From positions 1 through 43,553 of the forward strand of contig NZ_JADEUF010000021.1 of the NCBI RefSeq assembly GCF_015163655.1: a DNA stretch of 43,553 nucleotides, written 5' to 3'. Positions 33,738 to 43,105 of the stretch are shown here, in pieces. The notes under the pieces were generated by a model. That model did no database searches. It was given only the letters and a program-made list of their open reading frames with translations, and was not told the DNA's origin. The stretch is from Xenorhabdus griffiniae. GTDB lineage: Bacteria > Pseudomonadota > Gammaproteobacteria > Enterobacterales > Enterobacteriaceae. Within the stretch, counting starts at the first letter, position 1; each line of letters begins with the position of its first letter. A program made the position numbers and the translations under genes.

Positions 33738-34715
33738 ATGTTTCTGACAATTGTACTGCTCATTACCGGGTTGATTTTACTGGTGTATGGTTCCGATAGA
33801 TTAGTTTATGGTGCGGCTGTTTTTGCCCGCGCCATGAAAATTCCCCCTTTTATTGTCGGCCTGGTTATTATGGGAATAGGAACCTCGCTGCCAGAACTGA
33901 TGGTCTCTGTCACAGCAATTTTAGACGGACAGCCAGACATGGCCATAGGCAATGCCATCGGCTCCAATATTACTAATCTGTTGCTCATTGCGGGAGCAGC
34001 AGCTTTCATTCGTCCAATCAGGGTAAAGTCAGAGATTCTGCGACAAGAAGTTCCCCTAATGTTGGCGATCACGGCATTTGCAGGGTATTTGCTATCCAAT
34101 GGATACCTGAGCCGGCTGGATGGTATTCTTTTAGTGCTTTCAGCCCTCTTCTTTATCTCCCTAATGATAAAGATGACCGCTTTTTCTCAACACAATAGGG
34201 CTGATAGCTATACCCAGGAACGAGATGCCGAATTGCCGCTCGAAGGCAACAAAGGAATTGCACTACTTTGGGTGGTTCTGGGGTTAATGATTCTTCCCAT
34301 TTCTACCCGCATGGTGATTGATAATGCAACCGTCATTGCACGTATTTATGGTATCAGCGAACTGGTGATTGGCCTGACAATGCTTGCCGTGGGAACCAGT
34401 TTACCTGAGCTTGCCACTGCTATTGCTGCGGCCATAAAAGGTGAGAACGACATGGCAATGGGCAATATTGTTGGCTCGAACGTATTCAATGCCACTCTTG
34501 TCTTGGGTATCCCCGCCATACTTTCCCCTAGTGCCTTTTCACCTCAAGCATTTTCCCGAGATTTTTGGGTCATGATGGCAGCGAGTATACTATTCACAGT
34601 ATTTTGTCTGGGAAAAAAGCATCGATTGAACCGATTGAACGGCATCTTGCTACTGGGCTGTTTTATCGCTTATTTTGTCGTACTTTTTGTTTCTAATTAT
34701 TACGGTACTGAGTAA
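33738..34715 (+). CDS. yrbG: Sodium/calcium exchanger family inner membrane protein YrbG
   Basis: A 325-aa CaCA-family protein with about ten membrane helices and two inverted alpha repeats. The first has IMGIGTSLPELMVS and AIGNAIGSNITN; the second has AVGTSLPELATA and AMGNIVGSNVFNA. The acidic residues that bind the ion are present in both. The E. coli protein is a putative Na+/Ca2+ antiporter with no firm phenotype. It heads the series leading to kdsD-kdsC-lptCAB-rpoN and is 35 bp upstream of kdsD. Confidence 0.94.
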   Translation: MFLTIVLLITGLILLVYGSDRLVYGAAVFARAMKIPPFIVGLVIMGIGTSLPELMVSVTAILDGQPDMAIGNAIGSNITNLLLIAGAAAFIRPIRVKSEILRQEVPLMLAITAFAGYLLSNGYLSRLDGILLVLSALFFISLMIKMTAFSQHNRADSYTQERDAELPLEGNKGIALLWVVLGLMILPISTRMVIDNATVIARIYGISELVIGLTMLAVGTSLPELATAIAAAIKGENDMAMGNIVGSNVFNATLVLGIPAILSPSAFSPQAFSRDFWVMMAASILFTVFCLGKKHRLNRLNGILLLGCFIAYFVVLFVSNYYGTE

Positions 34716-34750
34716 TTGCCGATTGAATGGGAAAAGAGTGGGAAGTAAAA

Positions 34751-35719
34751 ATGCCTAAAATCGATTTTCAGCAAGCAGGTAAGCAAGTATTACATATTGA
34801 ACTTGAAGGGCTGGTTGGCCTGGAACAATACATTAATGACGATTTCAGCCAAGCCTGTGAACTCATGTTTAGTTGTGAAGGAAAAGTCATTGTGATGGGG
34901 ATGGGCAAATCCGGTCATATTGGACGAAAAATCGCTGCGACATTTGCCAGCACCGGTACACCTTCGTTCTTTGTCCATCCTGGCGAAGCCAGCCATGGCG
35001 ATCTTGGCATGGTAACAGCAAAAGACATCGTGCTGGCAATTTCCAATTCTGGTGAATCAAATGAAATTCTGGCATTAATTCCTGTACTCAAGCGACAAAA
35101 AGTCCCGCTCATCTGCATGACAAATAATCGCAATAGCAACATGGGCAAAGCCGCAGACATCCACTTGTGCATCAAAGTTCCACAAGAAGCCTGTCCATTG
35201 GGATTAGCCCCTACCACCAGCACTACCGCCACACTCGTCATGGGTGATGCATTAGCCCTTGCACTCTTGCAAGCGCGTGGCTTTACTGCTGAAGACTTCG
35301 CGCTTTCCCATCCAGGTGGAGCACTCGGACGCAAACTTCTGCTGCTGACCAGTGATTTAATGACCACCGGTGGTGATATTCCCCGTGTTCCCCGCACAGC
35401 GACTCTGCGTGAAGCGTTGGTGGAAATCACCCGCAAAAAATTGGGCATGACGGTTATTTGTGATGATGACATGCAGATCTGTGGTATTTTTACCGATGGC
35501 GATTTACGCCGTGTTTTCGATATGGGCATTGATTTAAACAATGCAAAAATCTCTGATGTCATGACTGCCGGCGGCATTCGTATTAAACCCAATGCACTGG
35601 CAGTTGATGCCTTAAATCTGATGCAATCACGCCATATTACCTCACTATTGGTCACAGAAGGTGACAAATTACTTGGTGTGCTACACATGCACGATCTTTT
35701 GCAGGCCGGTGTTGTGTAG
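34751..35719 (+). CDS. kdsD: Arabinose-5-phosphate isomerase KdsD
   Basis: A 322-aa isomerase turning ribulose-5-phosphate into arabinose-5-phosphate, the first precursor of Kdo for LPS. A SIS domain (about 35-170, VMGMGKSGHIGRKIAATFAS, SNSGESNEI) is followed by two CBS domains (about 200-320, FTDGDLRRVFDMG). ATG at 34751 has GGAAG upstream; the ATG at 34727 has none. A small GC hairpin (AGGCCGG at 35703 with CCGGCCT at 35721) overlaps the stop. It works with KdsC, the next gene. Confidence 0.96.
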   Translation: MPKIDFQQAGKQVLHIELEGLVGLEQYINDDFSQACELMFSCEGKVIVMGMGKSGHIGRKIAATFASTGTPSFFVHPGEASHGDLGMVTAKDIVLAISNSGESNEILALIPVLKRQKVPLICMTNNRNSNMGKAADIHLCIKVPQEACPLGLAPTTSTTATLVMGDALALALLQARGFTAEDFALSHPGGALGRKLLLLTSDLMTTGGDIPRVPRTATLREALVEITRKKLGMTVICDDDMQICGIFTDGDLRRVFDMGIDLNNAKISDVMTAGGIRIKPNALAVDALNLMQSRHITSLLVTEGDKLLGVLHMHDLLQAGVV

Positions 35720-35787
35720 GCCGGCCTTCTATAAAACAAGTAAACTGATACAAACAAGCATGATATAAATCTTAAGAGAATTTCTTA

Positions 35788-36351
35788 ATGAGTCAAAAAG
35801 CGTACCTGGACACCTGTTATGGCCCAGTTAATAAAACAATTATCGAAAAAGCCCGTCGAATCCGTTTGCTGATTTGTGATGTTGATGGCGTGATGTCTGA
35901 TGGGCTTATCTACATGGGCAATGAAGGCGAAGAGCTGAAAGCCTTTAACGTTCGTGATGGTTATGGCATCCGTTGTTTAATCACCTCCGGTATTGAAGTT
36001 GCCATCATTACTGGCCGCAAAGCAAAACTGCTGGAAAATCGGGCAAAAACACTCGGCATTACACATCTTTACCAAGGACAAAACGATAAGGTTTTGGCGT
36101 ATAAGGAACTGTTGGATAAACTAGCGTTGCAGCCAGAGCAAGTCGCCTATATTGGCGATGACCTTATTGATTGGCCTGTCATGGCACAAGTTGGTTTATC
36201 CGTTGCAGTTGCTGATGCCCATCCTTTACTGTTGCCAAAAGCAGATTATGTGACTCAGATTGCCGGCGGACGCGGTGCAGTCAGGGAACTTTGTGATTTG
36301 GTGCTCTTCGCTCAGAACAAGCTCGAAGATGCCAAAGGGTTATCCATATAA
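35788..36351 (+). CDS. kdsC: 3-deoxy-D-manno-octulosonate 8-phosphate phosphatase KdsC
   Basis: A 187-aa HAD-superfamily phosphatase (C0 type, tetrameric) that releases Kdo from Kdo-8-phosphate. Motif I is LLICDVDGVMSDG with Asp31 and Asp33; motif II is IITGRKAKL; motif III is YIGDDLIDWPVM. It is 68 bp after kdsD and 18 bp before lptC. Confidence 0.97.
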   Translation: MSQKAYLDTCYGPVNKTIIEKARRIRLLICDVDGVMSDGLIYMGNEGEELKAFNVRDGYGIRCLITSGIEVAIITGRKAKLLENRAKTLGITHLYQGQNDKVLAYKELLDKLALQPEQVAYIGDDLIDWPVMAQVGLSVAVADAHPLLLPKADYVTQIAGGRGAVRELCDLVLFAQNKLEDAKGLSI

Positions 36352-36369
36352 ATTAAAATTGAAAAAAGA

Positions 36370-36963
36370 ATGAGCAAAATTCAATCCTGGCTGATCGCAA
36401 TACTGGCACTGATCGCGCTCGCGCTGATTGGCTGGAATTTCTCGAGTATCAATGATGATGCCTCATCAGCCATTGTGGATGATGGTTATCCGACTTACCA
36501 AACACAGGAAGCCATTACTTTTGTCTATGATCCGGAAGGTAAGTTGACTTACAAGCTGGTTGCTGACGATGTTAAAAACTATACGGAAACCAAATTGACC
36601 TGGTTTACCAACCCCGTATTGACAACATTTGCCCCCAATAGCCTCCCTGGCACCCCGATAGCGACATGGACAGTGCGCGCTAACAAAGCCAAACTGACCA
36701 AAGATAAAATGCTTTATCTGTACGGGGATGTCCAAGTGGATAGCCTGAACGATGCGTCACAATTGCAGCGGATCACAACAGATAATGCGATCGTCAATCT
36801 GACAACCCAAGATGTCGCATCCGATGACCGAGTCACGCTTATTGGTGTCGGTCTGAAATCTGTTGGCATGAAAATGCGCGGCAATCTGCGAAACAAAACT
36901 GCTGAACTGATTGAAAAGGTGACCACTCAATATGAGATTCCACATGAACAACCTAATCCGTAA
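36370..36963 (+). CDS. lptC: LPS export protein LptC
   Basis: A 197-aa bitopic inner-membrane protein: one N-terminal helix (about 6-25) and a periplasmic beta-jellyroll that passes LPS from LptB2FG to LptA. KLTYKLVADDVKNY, DKMLYLYGDVQVDS and TLIGVGLKSVGMKMRGNL match the family. It overlaps lptA by 32 bp, so translation is coupled. Confidence 0.95.
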   Translation: MSKIQSWLIAILALIALALIGWNFSSINDDASSAIVDDGYPTYQTQEAITFVYDPEGKLTYKLVADDVKNYTETKLTWFTNPVLTTFAPNSLPGTPIATWTVRANKAKLTKDKMLYLYGDVQVDSLNDASQLQRITTDNAIVNLTTQDVASDDRVTLIGVGLKSVGMKMRGNLRNKTAELIEKVTTQYEIPHEQPNP

Positions 36964-37492
36964 TTCCGTTATTGCCAGTACACTTTTTGCCGTCAGTTTG
37001 CCCGTACTGGCTTTAAAAGATGATACAAAAAAACCCATTACTATCGACTCAGCAAGACAGTCATTAGATTTAACGGGAAACATTGCCACCTTTACAGATA
37101 ATGTCACCGTAAAGCAAGGTTCGATCGACATTCATGCAGATAAGGTCGTTGTTACCCGCCCGGATGGGAATTCTGACAAGACAGTGATTGAAGCATTTGG
37201 TAATCCTGCCACTTTTTACCAATTGCAAGATGATGGTAAGCCCATCAAAGGTCATGCATCAAAGATGCGCTATGAGATGGATAAAGAGCTGGTCACCCTG
37301 ACAGGGAACGCCTATCTTGAACAGCTAGACAGCAATATTAAAGGCGATAAAATCACTTATCTGGTACCAACACAACAAATGGAAGCATTTAGTGATAAAG
37401 GTAAACATGTCACCACCGTCCTGTTACCTGCCCAGCTACAAGAAAAAGGCCCTGGTGTTAACGGTGCTGACGCTCAGAAAAAGGGTAAATAA
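36932..37492 (+). CDS. lptA: LPS transport periplasmic bridge protein LptA
   Basis: A 186-aa periplasmic protein whose jellyroll units line up head-to-tail to carry LPS across to the outer membrane. A Sec signal peptide (cleavage after VLA near residue 27) is followed by the OstA domain with DKVVVTRPDGNSDKTVIEAF and YLEQLDSNIKGDKITYLV. ATG at 36932 is inside lptC, as in E. coli. The C-terminus is basic and flexible. Confidence 0.96.
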   Translation: MRFHMNNLIRNSVIASTLFAVSLPVLALKDDTKKPITIDSARQSLDLTGNIATFTDNVTVKQGSIDIHADKVVVTRPDGNSDKTVIEAFGNPATFYQLQDDGKPIKGHASKMRYEMDKELVTLTGNAYLEQLDSNIKGDKITYLVPTQQMEAFSDKGKHVTTVLLPAQLQEKGPGVNGADAQKKGK

Positions 37493-37498
37493 CGACTG

Positions 37499-38224
37499 AT
37501 GGCAATATTAAACGCAGAAAATCTGGCGAAAGCCTATAAAGGCCGTAAGGTCGTTGAGAACGTCAGCCTAAATGTGAAATCAGGGGAGATTGTTGGCTTG
37601 CTTGGCCCCAATGGAGCGGGCAAAACCACGACTTTCTATATGGTAGTCGGCATTGTTCCACGTGATGCTGGCTCTATCACCATTGATGAAGAAGATATCA
37701 GCCTGCTGCCCCTGCATGAACGTGCACGCCGTGGAATAGGTTACTTACCTCAGGAAGCTTCCATCTTCCGTCGTTTGAGTGTATTCGACAATTTGATGGC
37801 GGTACTGGAGATCCGCAAGGATCTGACTCAAGAGCAGAGAAAAGTGCGTGCCGAAGAGTTGATGGAAGAATTTCACATCTCTCACCTGCGTGATAACCTT
37901 GGTCAATCACTTTCCGGTGGTGAACGCCGTCGGGTGGAGATTGCCCGTGCATTGGCGGCCAATCCCAAATTCATTCTGTTGGATGAGCCTTTTGCCGGCG
38001 TTGATCCCATTTCCGTACTGGATATTAAAAAGATCATTCAACATCTGCGGGATTACGGATTGGGAGTACTGATTACTGACCACAATGTGCGTGAAACACT
38101 GGATGTCTGTGAACGTGCCTATATCGTCAGCCAAGGCCATTTGATTGCCCACGGTACGCCGAATGACATCCTGAATAACGAGCAAGTCAAACGCGTCTAT
38201 TTGGGTGAAGGTTTCCGCCTTTAA
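37499..38224 (+). CDS. lptB: LPS export ABC transporter ATP-binding protein LptB
   Basis: A 241-aa ATPase of the LptB2FG exporter. Walker A is GPNGAGKT (36-43), Q-loop [20 protein letters not shown], signature [16 protein letters not shown], Walker [16 protein letters not shown] and switch [10 protein letters not shown]. It starts 6 bp after lptA. LptF and LptG are not in the window. Confidence 0.97.
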   Translation: MAILNAENLAKAYKGRKVVENVSLNVKSGEIVGLLGPNGAGKTTTFYMVVGIVPRDAGSITIDEEDISLLPLHERARRGIGYLPQEASIFRRLSVFDNLMAVLEIRKDLTQEQRKVRAEELMEEFHISHLRDNLGQSLSGGERRRVEIARALAANPKFILLDEPFAGVDPISVLDIKKIIQHLRDYGLGVLITDHNVRETLDVCERAYIVSQGHLIAHGTPNDILNNEQVKRVYLGEGFRL

Positions 38225-38293
38225 CTTTTATCCTTCTGTCAGGCGCGATTCAAGGAACTCTTCAAGCTAGGTTAAGGAGAAAGTGGTAACGCT

Positions 38294-39733
38294 ATGAAGC
38301 AAAGTTTGCAACTCAGGCTCAGTCAGCAATTGACGATGACGCCACAACTCCAGCAAGCCATCCGTTTGTTGCAACTATCTACGCTTGAGCTTCAGCAAGA
38401 GATCCAGCAAGCATTGGAAACCAACCCACTGCTTGAGCAAGATGATCTGCATCAGGAAGTGGAGAACCAGGCCCTTTCTGATGCCGATACTGAAGTCATG
38501 GATACCCGTGAAGCACTTGAACAGAGGGATATGCCTGAAGAGCTACCGTTAGATGCCAGTTGGGATGAAATTTACACCGCTGGCACGCCTTCAGGAACTC
38601 ACAGTGATTATAGCGTTGATGATTTCCCCGTATATCAGGGAGAAACCACCCAAACTTTGCAAGATTACCTCATGTGGCAGGCAGGATTAACGCCATTTAC
38701 CGAAACGGACGCTGCCATTGCCACTTCAATCATTGACGCCATTGATGACACCGGATATCTGACCATTTCTACCGAAGAGATCCTTACCAGTATTGGTGAT
38801 GATGAACTGACTTTGGCAGAGGTCGAAACCGTTCTCAAACGCATACAACATTTTGATCCGATCGGCGTTGCTGCCCGTGACTTACGCGAATGCTTGCTTA
38901 TCCAGCTTGCAATGCTGCCGCCAAAGACGCCCTATCTGAATGATGCCAAACTTATTGTCAGCAACTACCTGGCACTACTGGGTAATCGAGACTTCCGTAA
39001 TTTATTACGTCAGAGCAAATTAAAAGAGAGTACCCTGAAGGGGGCAATTGATATCATCCAATCACTGGAACCAAAACCTGGCCTGGTAGTCAATACTGGT
39101 GAATCCGAATATGTTATTCCAGATGTATTGGCACAGAGAGAAAATGGACGCTGGCAAGTCAGGCTAAATACCGATAGCATCCCCCGTCTGCGCATCAACC
39201 AACACTACGCAGCACTGGGACAACGGGCCAACAATGAGAGTGACAGCCTGTTCATACGCAATAACTTGCAAGAGGCCAAATGGCTGCTCAAGAGCCTCGA
39301 AAGCCGTAATGAAACATTGCTGAAAGTCGCCCGCTGTATTGTTGAACGGCAACAAGACTTTTTTGAATATGGTGAGGAACACATGAAACCACTGGTATTG
39401 GCTGATATCGCCTATCAGATTGACATGCATGAGTCCACCATTTCTCGCGTGACAACCCAGAAATACCTGTATAGCCCACGAGGGATTTTTGAACTTAAGT
39501 ATTTTTTCTCCAGTCACGTCAACACCGACAGTGGTGGTGAAGCTTCTTCTACCGCGATACGTGCGCTGGTGAAAAAACTGGTCGCGGCAGAGAATCCGGC
39601 TAAGCCACTGAGTGACAGTAAATTGACCAGCATACTCGCTGAGCAAGGTATTCAAGTGGCTCGCCGGACTGTCGCAAAATATAGAGAGTCGTTATCCATC
39701 CCGCCTTCAAACCAACGTAAGAAATTGGTTTGA
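38294..39733 (+). CDS. rpoN: RNA polymerase sigma-54 factor RpoN
   Basis: A 479-aa sigma factor for nitrogen-related and other enhancer-dependent promoters. Region I is the Gln/Leu-rich start ([20 protein letters not shown]), region II is acidic (about 50-110), and region III has the core-binding part, the helix-turn-helix ([13 protein letters not shown]) and the RpoN box [10 protein letters not shown] (456-465). It follows lptB and precedes hpf-ptsN-rapZ-npr, the standard order. Confidence 0.98.
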   Translation: MKQSLQLRLSQQLTMTPQLQQAIRLLQLSTLELQQEIQQALETNPLLEQDDLHQEVENQALSDADTEVMDTREALEQRDMPEELPLDASWDEIYTAGTPSGTHSDYSVDDFPVYQGETTQTLQDYLMWQAGLTPFTETDAAIATSIIDAIDDTGYLTISTEEILTSIGDDELTLAEVETVLKRIQHFDPIGVAARDLRECLLIQLAMLPPKTPYLNDAKLIVSNYLALLGNRDFRNLLRQSKLKESTLKGAIDIIQSLEPKPGLVVNTGESEYVIPDVLAQRENGRWQVRLNTDSIPRLRINQHYAALGQRANNESDSLFIRNNLQEAKWLLKSLESRNETLLKVARCIVERQQDFFEYGEEHMKPLVLADIAYQIDMHESTISRVTTQKYLYSPRGIFELKYFFSSHVNTDSGGEASSTAIRALVKKLVAAENPAKPLSDSKLTSILAEQGIQVARRTVAKYRESLSIPPSNQRKKLV

Positions 39734-39757
39734 ACAACACAGAGAAGGAAAACACCT

Positions 39758-40060
39758 ATGCAACTCAAAACCATGCAACTCAATGTTACAGGCCACAATA
39801 TTGAAATTACCGATGCACTTCGCAACATTGTGAACACCAAATGCGGCAAATTGAATCAATACTTCGATAAAATTAACCTCATTCAGGTCATCCTCCGGGT
39901 GGAAAAGGTGCAACGGATTGCCGAAGCTACAGTGTATGTTAATGGAGGTGAGTTGCATGCAAGCTCAGAACATGAAGACATGTATGCGGCAATTGATGTA
40001 CTGGTAGATAAGCTAGCGCGTCAATTGACCAAACACAAAAGTAAATTGAGACAACATTAA
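39758..40060 (+). CDS. hpf: Ribosome hibernation promoting factor HPF
   Basis: A 100-aa short-form HPF that binds the decoding centre and promotes 100S ribosome dimers in stationary phase. The family motif VEKVQRIAEATVYVNGGELHA and DMYAAIDVLVDKLARQLTKHK are clear. The start at 39758 follows AAGGA; a second ATG at 39773 matches the E. coli start but has no site. The two starts come from a near-exact 15-bp tandem repeat (ATGCAACTCAA twice), which adds five residues. Confidence 0.94.
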   Translation: MQLKTMQLNVTGHNIEITDALRNIVNTKCGKLNQYFDKINLIQVILRVEKVQRIAEATVYVNGGELHASSEHEDMYAAIDVLVDKLARQLTKHKSKLRQH

Positions 40061-40176
40061 TCGCTTTTAGGCAACGGGGCTGTCATAAAATTATCACTGT
40101 TCTATCTATAACACCGTCTATAACGCCCTGTACTCAGTGCGATCTGTAGATCGGTTTTAGAGCGGCAGTGCATTAA

Positions 40177-40205
40177 TACCGGATGCCTTAATCAGGCATC
40201 TGGTA
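40177..40205 (+). other. Hairpin between hpf and ptsN
   Basis: TACCGGATGCCT (40177-40188) pairs with AGGCATCTGGTA (40194-40205) over 12 bp with one G-T pair and a 5-base loop. It ends 26 bp before the ptsN ATG. No T-tract follows, so it is likely an RNA processing or translation-control element rather than a terminator. A second small dyad, CGATC-TGTA-GATCG, lies at about 40140-40153. Confidence 0.5.
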
Positions 40206-40231
40206 TAACAAGGCCCTAAGTGAATAAAGAA

Positions 40232-40699
40232 ATGAACAACGAAACAGATTTACCACTAAGCTCAGTGCTTTCACCCGCATGTACACGCAACAACGTACCT
40301 TGTTCGAGTAAAAAGCGCGCCTTAGAGATTATCAGTGAGCTGGCATCAAAACAGCTTGAAGTGCCGGAAAATGCCGTCTTCGAAGCTATTCTTGCGCGCG
40401 AAAAAGTCGGTACAACAGGAATTGGCAACGGGATTGCAATCCCTCACGGCAAATTGGATAAAGAGTGTTCGGATAATGCCGTAGGGGTATTTTTGCACCT
40501 GGAACAACCCATTACCTTTGACGCCATCGATAATCAACCTGTTGACTTGCTGTTCGCTTTATTGGTGCCGTCAGACCAATGTCAGACTCATTTACACTCA
40601 CTATCATTGATTGCAAAGCGCCTTGCAGATAAAAATCTCTGCCGTCGCCTGCGCTCAGCGCAGAGTGATGAAGAACTGTATAAAATTATTACTGAATAA
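40232..40699 (+). CDS. ptsN: Nitrogen-related PTS EIIA protein PtsN (EIIA-Ntr)
   Basis: A 155-aa EIIA-type protein of the nitrogen phosphotransferase branch (PtsP-NPr-PtsN), which regulates potassium transport and other processes rather than moving sugar. Phospho-acceptor His72 is in GIAIPHGKL. SSKKRALEIISELASKQL and LLFALLVPSDQ are typical. It is about eight residues shorter at the C-terminus than E. coli PtsN. ATG at 40232 parallels E. coli; GTG at 40220 with AAGG before it is a good alternative adding four residues. Confidence 0.94.
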   Translation: MNNETDLPLSSVLSPACTRNNVPCSSKKRALEIISELASKQLEVPENAVFEAILAREKVGTTGIGNGIAIPHGKLDKECSDNAVGVFLHLEQPITFDAIDNQPVDLLFALLVPSDQCQTHLHSLSLIAKRLADKNLCRRLRSAQSDEELYKIITE

Positions 40700-40739
40700 A
40701 TAGCGATTATAATTATAAACATTTAGGGGGAGTCGCCTC

Positions 40740-41591
40740 ATGGTGCTGATGATAGTCAGTGGTCGTTCAGGTTCTGGGAAATCCGTTGCTTTGCGGGCAC
40801 TGGAAGATATGGGCTTCTATTGCGTGGATAACCTACCCGTTGTGTTGCTGCCAGAATTGGCAAGCACACTGGCCGAACGTGATATCTCGGCGGCGGTTAG
40901 CATTGATGTCAGAAACATGCCGGAATCGCCAGAAATTTTTGAAGAAGCCCTGACGCAATTGCCTGATAGTTTTTCACCACAATTACTGTTTCTTGATGCG
41001 GATCGTAATACCCTGATCCGCCGCTACAGTGACACACGCCGTCTGCACCCACTCTCCAGCAAAAATCTGTCACTGGAAAGTGCCATTGACCAAGAAAGCG
41101 ATTTGCTTGAACCCCTGCGCTCACGTGCTGACTTGATCATTGATACATCTGAAATGTCCGTTCATGAACTGGCGGAAATGCTCAGGACACGTCTATTAGG
41201 CAAACGGGAACGAGAATTGACGATGGTGTTTGAATCCTTTGGGTTCAAACATGGTATTCCCATCGACGCAGACTACGTTTTTGATGTGCGTTTCCTGCCA
41301 AACCCTCACTGGGACCCGAAACTGCGCCCAATGACGGGTTTGGATCGTCCTGTGGCCGCGTTTTTGGATCGCCATACAGAAGTTCATAATTTTATTTATC
41401 AAACCCGTAGCTATCTTGAGCTTTGGTTACCTATGCTGGAAACCAATAATCGCAGTTATCTGACCGTCGCTATTGGTTGCACAGGCGGAAAACACCGTTC
41501 AGTCTATGTAGCAGAACAGTTGGCTGATTATTTTCGTTCCCGTGGCAAAAACGTGCAATCACGCCACCGCACACTGGAAAAACGCAAATAA
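40740..41591 (+). CDS. rapZ: RNase adapter protein RapZ
   Basis: A 283-aa protein that binds the sRNA GlmZ and guides RNase E to cut it, so glucosamine-6-phosphate synthase falls when amino sugar is plentiful. Walker A GRSGSGKS is at residues 8-15, with YCVDNLP next; the C-terminal RNA- and sugar-sensing domain has [12 protein letters not shown] and ends in a basic tail. GGGGGAG precedes the ATG. Nearly identical to E. coli along its length. Confidence 0.98.
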   Translation: MVLMIVSGRSGSGKSVALRALEDMGFYCVDNLPVVLLPELASTLAERDISAAVSIDVRNMPESPEIFEEALTQLPDSFSPQLLFLDADRNTLIRRYSDTRRLHPLSSKNLSLESAIDQESDLLEPLRSRADLIIDTSEMSVHELAEMLRTRLLGKRERELTMVFESFGFKHGIPIDADYVFDVRFLPNPHWDPKLRPMTGLDRPVAAFLDRHTEVHNFIYQTRSYLELWLPMLETNNRSYLTVAIGCTGGKHRSVYVAEQLADYFRSRGKNVQSRHRTLEKRK

Positions 41592-41608
41592 TATGAATAA
41601 CACAAGCC

Positions 41609-41881
41609 ATGACAGTCAAACAAAGACTTGAAATTAAAAATCGGCTCGGAATGCATGCTCGGCCTGCGATGAAACTGCATGATCTGGTACAACAGTTTCA
41701 ATCAGAAGTGATTCTGCGTAACAGCAGTAACTTACAGGCCGAGGCCCGCAGCGTCATTGCCATGCTGATGCTCGATTCTGAACAAGGCAGCCATATTGAC
41801 GTTGAAGTCAATGGGCCGGATGAACAACAAGCACTGGCGGCCATTATCGAACTCTTCAACGCCGGGTTTGATGAAGAGTAA
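41609..41881 (+). CDS. npr: Phosphocarrier protein NPr
   Basis: A 90-aa HPr-like phosphocarrier that passes phosphate from PtsP to PtsN. Phospho-site His16 lies in [13 protein letters not shown]; the Ser46-type region has [12 protein letters not shown]. It starts 17 bp after rapZ and ends the conserved rpoN-hpf-ptsN-rapZ-npr group. In E. coli yrbL and mtgA follow; here an AT-rich accessory segment begins instead. Confidence 0.97.
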   Translation: MTVKQRLEIKNRLGMHARPAMKLHDLVQQFQSEVILRNSSNLQAEARSVIAMLMLDSEQGSHIDVEVNGPDEQQALAAIIELFNAGFDEE

Positions 41882-42169
41882 CACCTCCCTTCTATATATA
41901 TTGCATATTGTCTCTAATGGCTTCTTATTCAAGACAATACTCCCACCAGTCCCCAAATATAACGATACAACAAACGGATTTAACTTGAATCTTGATTTAT
42001 TCCTTGATATATAGCAGATAATAGTTATTACTCTTATTACAAACAACTTTTTATTCAACATTTGAAGTCAAGCATTAGTGACAGCATACACAATCAATGT
42101 TAGGACTTAGTTGAAATAAATTAATGTTAATTCAATCCCCCAGGAAAATATAAAAATAAGTTAAAGACA

Positions 42170-42988
42170 ATGAAAGAAAAGAATAAAATAATACAACATC
42201 ATTTCGATAATGACTTGATAAAGTTAATTAACTTTAATCTCGATTGTGCTGAAAAAGAATGGCAACAAGTTCGACATAAATTAAATAAAAATGAAACTAA
42301 TATATCAATGGATTGGATTAATAATAATTTCCATCAGCATGTTGATAGCAATAATAACGTTATCACCACTGAATTAAATTCTGAATACAGTCACAAAGAT
42401 AGCGTTAAACCAGTACCGGAAAAAGAAATGGTACAAACGTTCATACCCGGCTATCCAGTTTTAGAGAATAATAAACCTGAAGTTGATGAATTTGTTGTAT
42501 TTATGATGGATATGAGAAACTCCAGCTCCAGCTTTAAACAACGTCCCACCGCCACTATAGAATGTGGTTTACAAAGGATTTTCTATGAAACGTCCGCATT
42601 AATTCCAGCAGTAGTTTATACAGCCGCACAAGAAAGTGGGAAAATGACAGAGCTACTTGGCGATGGGGCATTAATTCTTTTTCACATTAAGCCTAACAAC
42701 CGCGTAAATATAATAAATAAAGCTTATATGGCTGGCAAACAATGCATTAACAATACAATTAATCATGTTAATGCTATCTTATGGGATAGATACAATTTAC
42801 CCCCTTTAAAAATTGGTATAGGCCTTGCTTATGGAACTGCCATCGTTAAGGTCATAAATATAAACGGACATCATCCTAAAGTGATAGGCCAGTGTGTTTG
42901 GGAAGCAACAAAATTAAGCCACGGAGAAAATACGATAGGGTTGTCAGAAGAAATTCAAAAAATATTAAATTTAAATAAATCATGTTGA
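42170..42988 (+). CDS. Class III nucleotidyl cyclase-like protein, divergent active site
   Basis: A 272-aa protein with no signal peptide or membrane helix. Residues 1-100 are polar, rich in Asn, Lys and Gln, and not recognised. Residues 105-265 resemble a class III cyclase: VVFMMDMRNSS (metal Asp114), TELLGDGALILF (metal Asp165), KIGIGLAYG and VIGQCVWEATKLS. By motif alignment the base-recognition positions are Glu161 and Lys237, and the usual transition-state Asn/Arg are Trp244 and Lys248, so substrate and activity are open. Small stand-alone cyclases of this type include Pycsar (PycC) anti-phage enzymes, but no effector gene is next to it. It is strongly AT-rich, with a weak ribosome binding site, and bordered by repeat copy 4. 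Confidence 0.65.
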   Translation: MKEKNKIIQHHFDNDLIKLINFNLDCAEKEWQQVRHKLNKNETNISMDWINNNFHQHVDSNNNVITTELNSEYSHKDSVKPVPEKEMVQTFIPGYPVLENNKPEVDEFVVFMMDMRNSSSSFKQRPTATIECGLQRIFYETSALIPAVVYTAAQESGKMTELLGDGALILFHIKPNNRVNIINKAYMAGKQCINNTINHVNAILWDRYNLPPLKIGIGLAYGTAIVKVININGHHPKVIGQCVWEATKLSHGENTIGLSEEIQKILNLNKSC

Positions 42989-42993
42989 TATTA

Positions 42994-43098
42994 TATACCA
43001 ATCTAACTTCAATATGCGTGTGTTTTCTCCCCGCTTCGCGGGGAGAAAACAGGTTTCATATCACGTTGTAAATTGCAACTTGAAGTTTAATGTGTATA
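42994..43098 (-). repeat. Intergenic nested-palindrome repeat, copy 4 (inverted)
   Basis: A full copy of about 105 bp in the opposite orientation to copies 1-3: TATACCAATCTAACTTCAA, ATGCGTGTG, the core TTTCTCCCCGC-ttc-GCGGGGAGAAA (43024-43048), AGGTTTCATATCACGTTGTA, then GCAACTTGAAGTTTAATGTG and the end TATA. It starts 5 bp after the cyclase-like gene stop and ends just before the monooxygenase remnant. Confidence 0.85.
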
Positions 43099-43105
43099 AA
43101 AATAG

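Noticed and set aside
35703-35727. GC-rich hairpin at the end of kdsD as a terminator
   Set aside because: The 7-bp stem overlaps the stop codon and is followed by TCTATAAAAC, without a T-tract; kdsC is probably read from the same transcript.
34915-35757. 280-codon minus-strand ORF opposite kdsD
   Set aside because: It is a frame shadow of kdsD with a Ser/Arg-rich translation and no recognisable domain; the plus-strand gene is certain.
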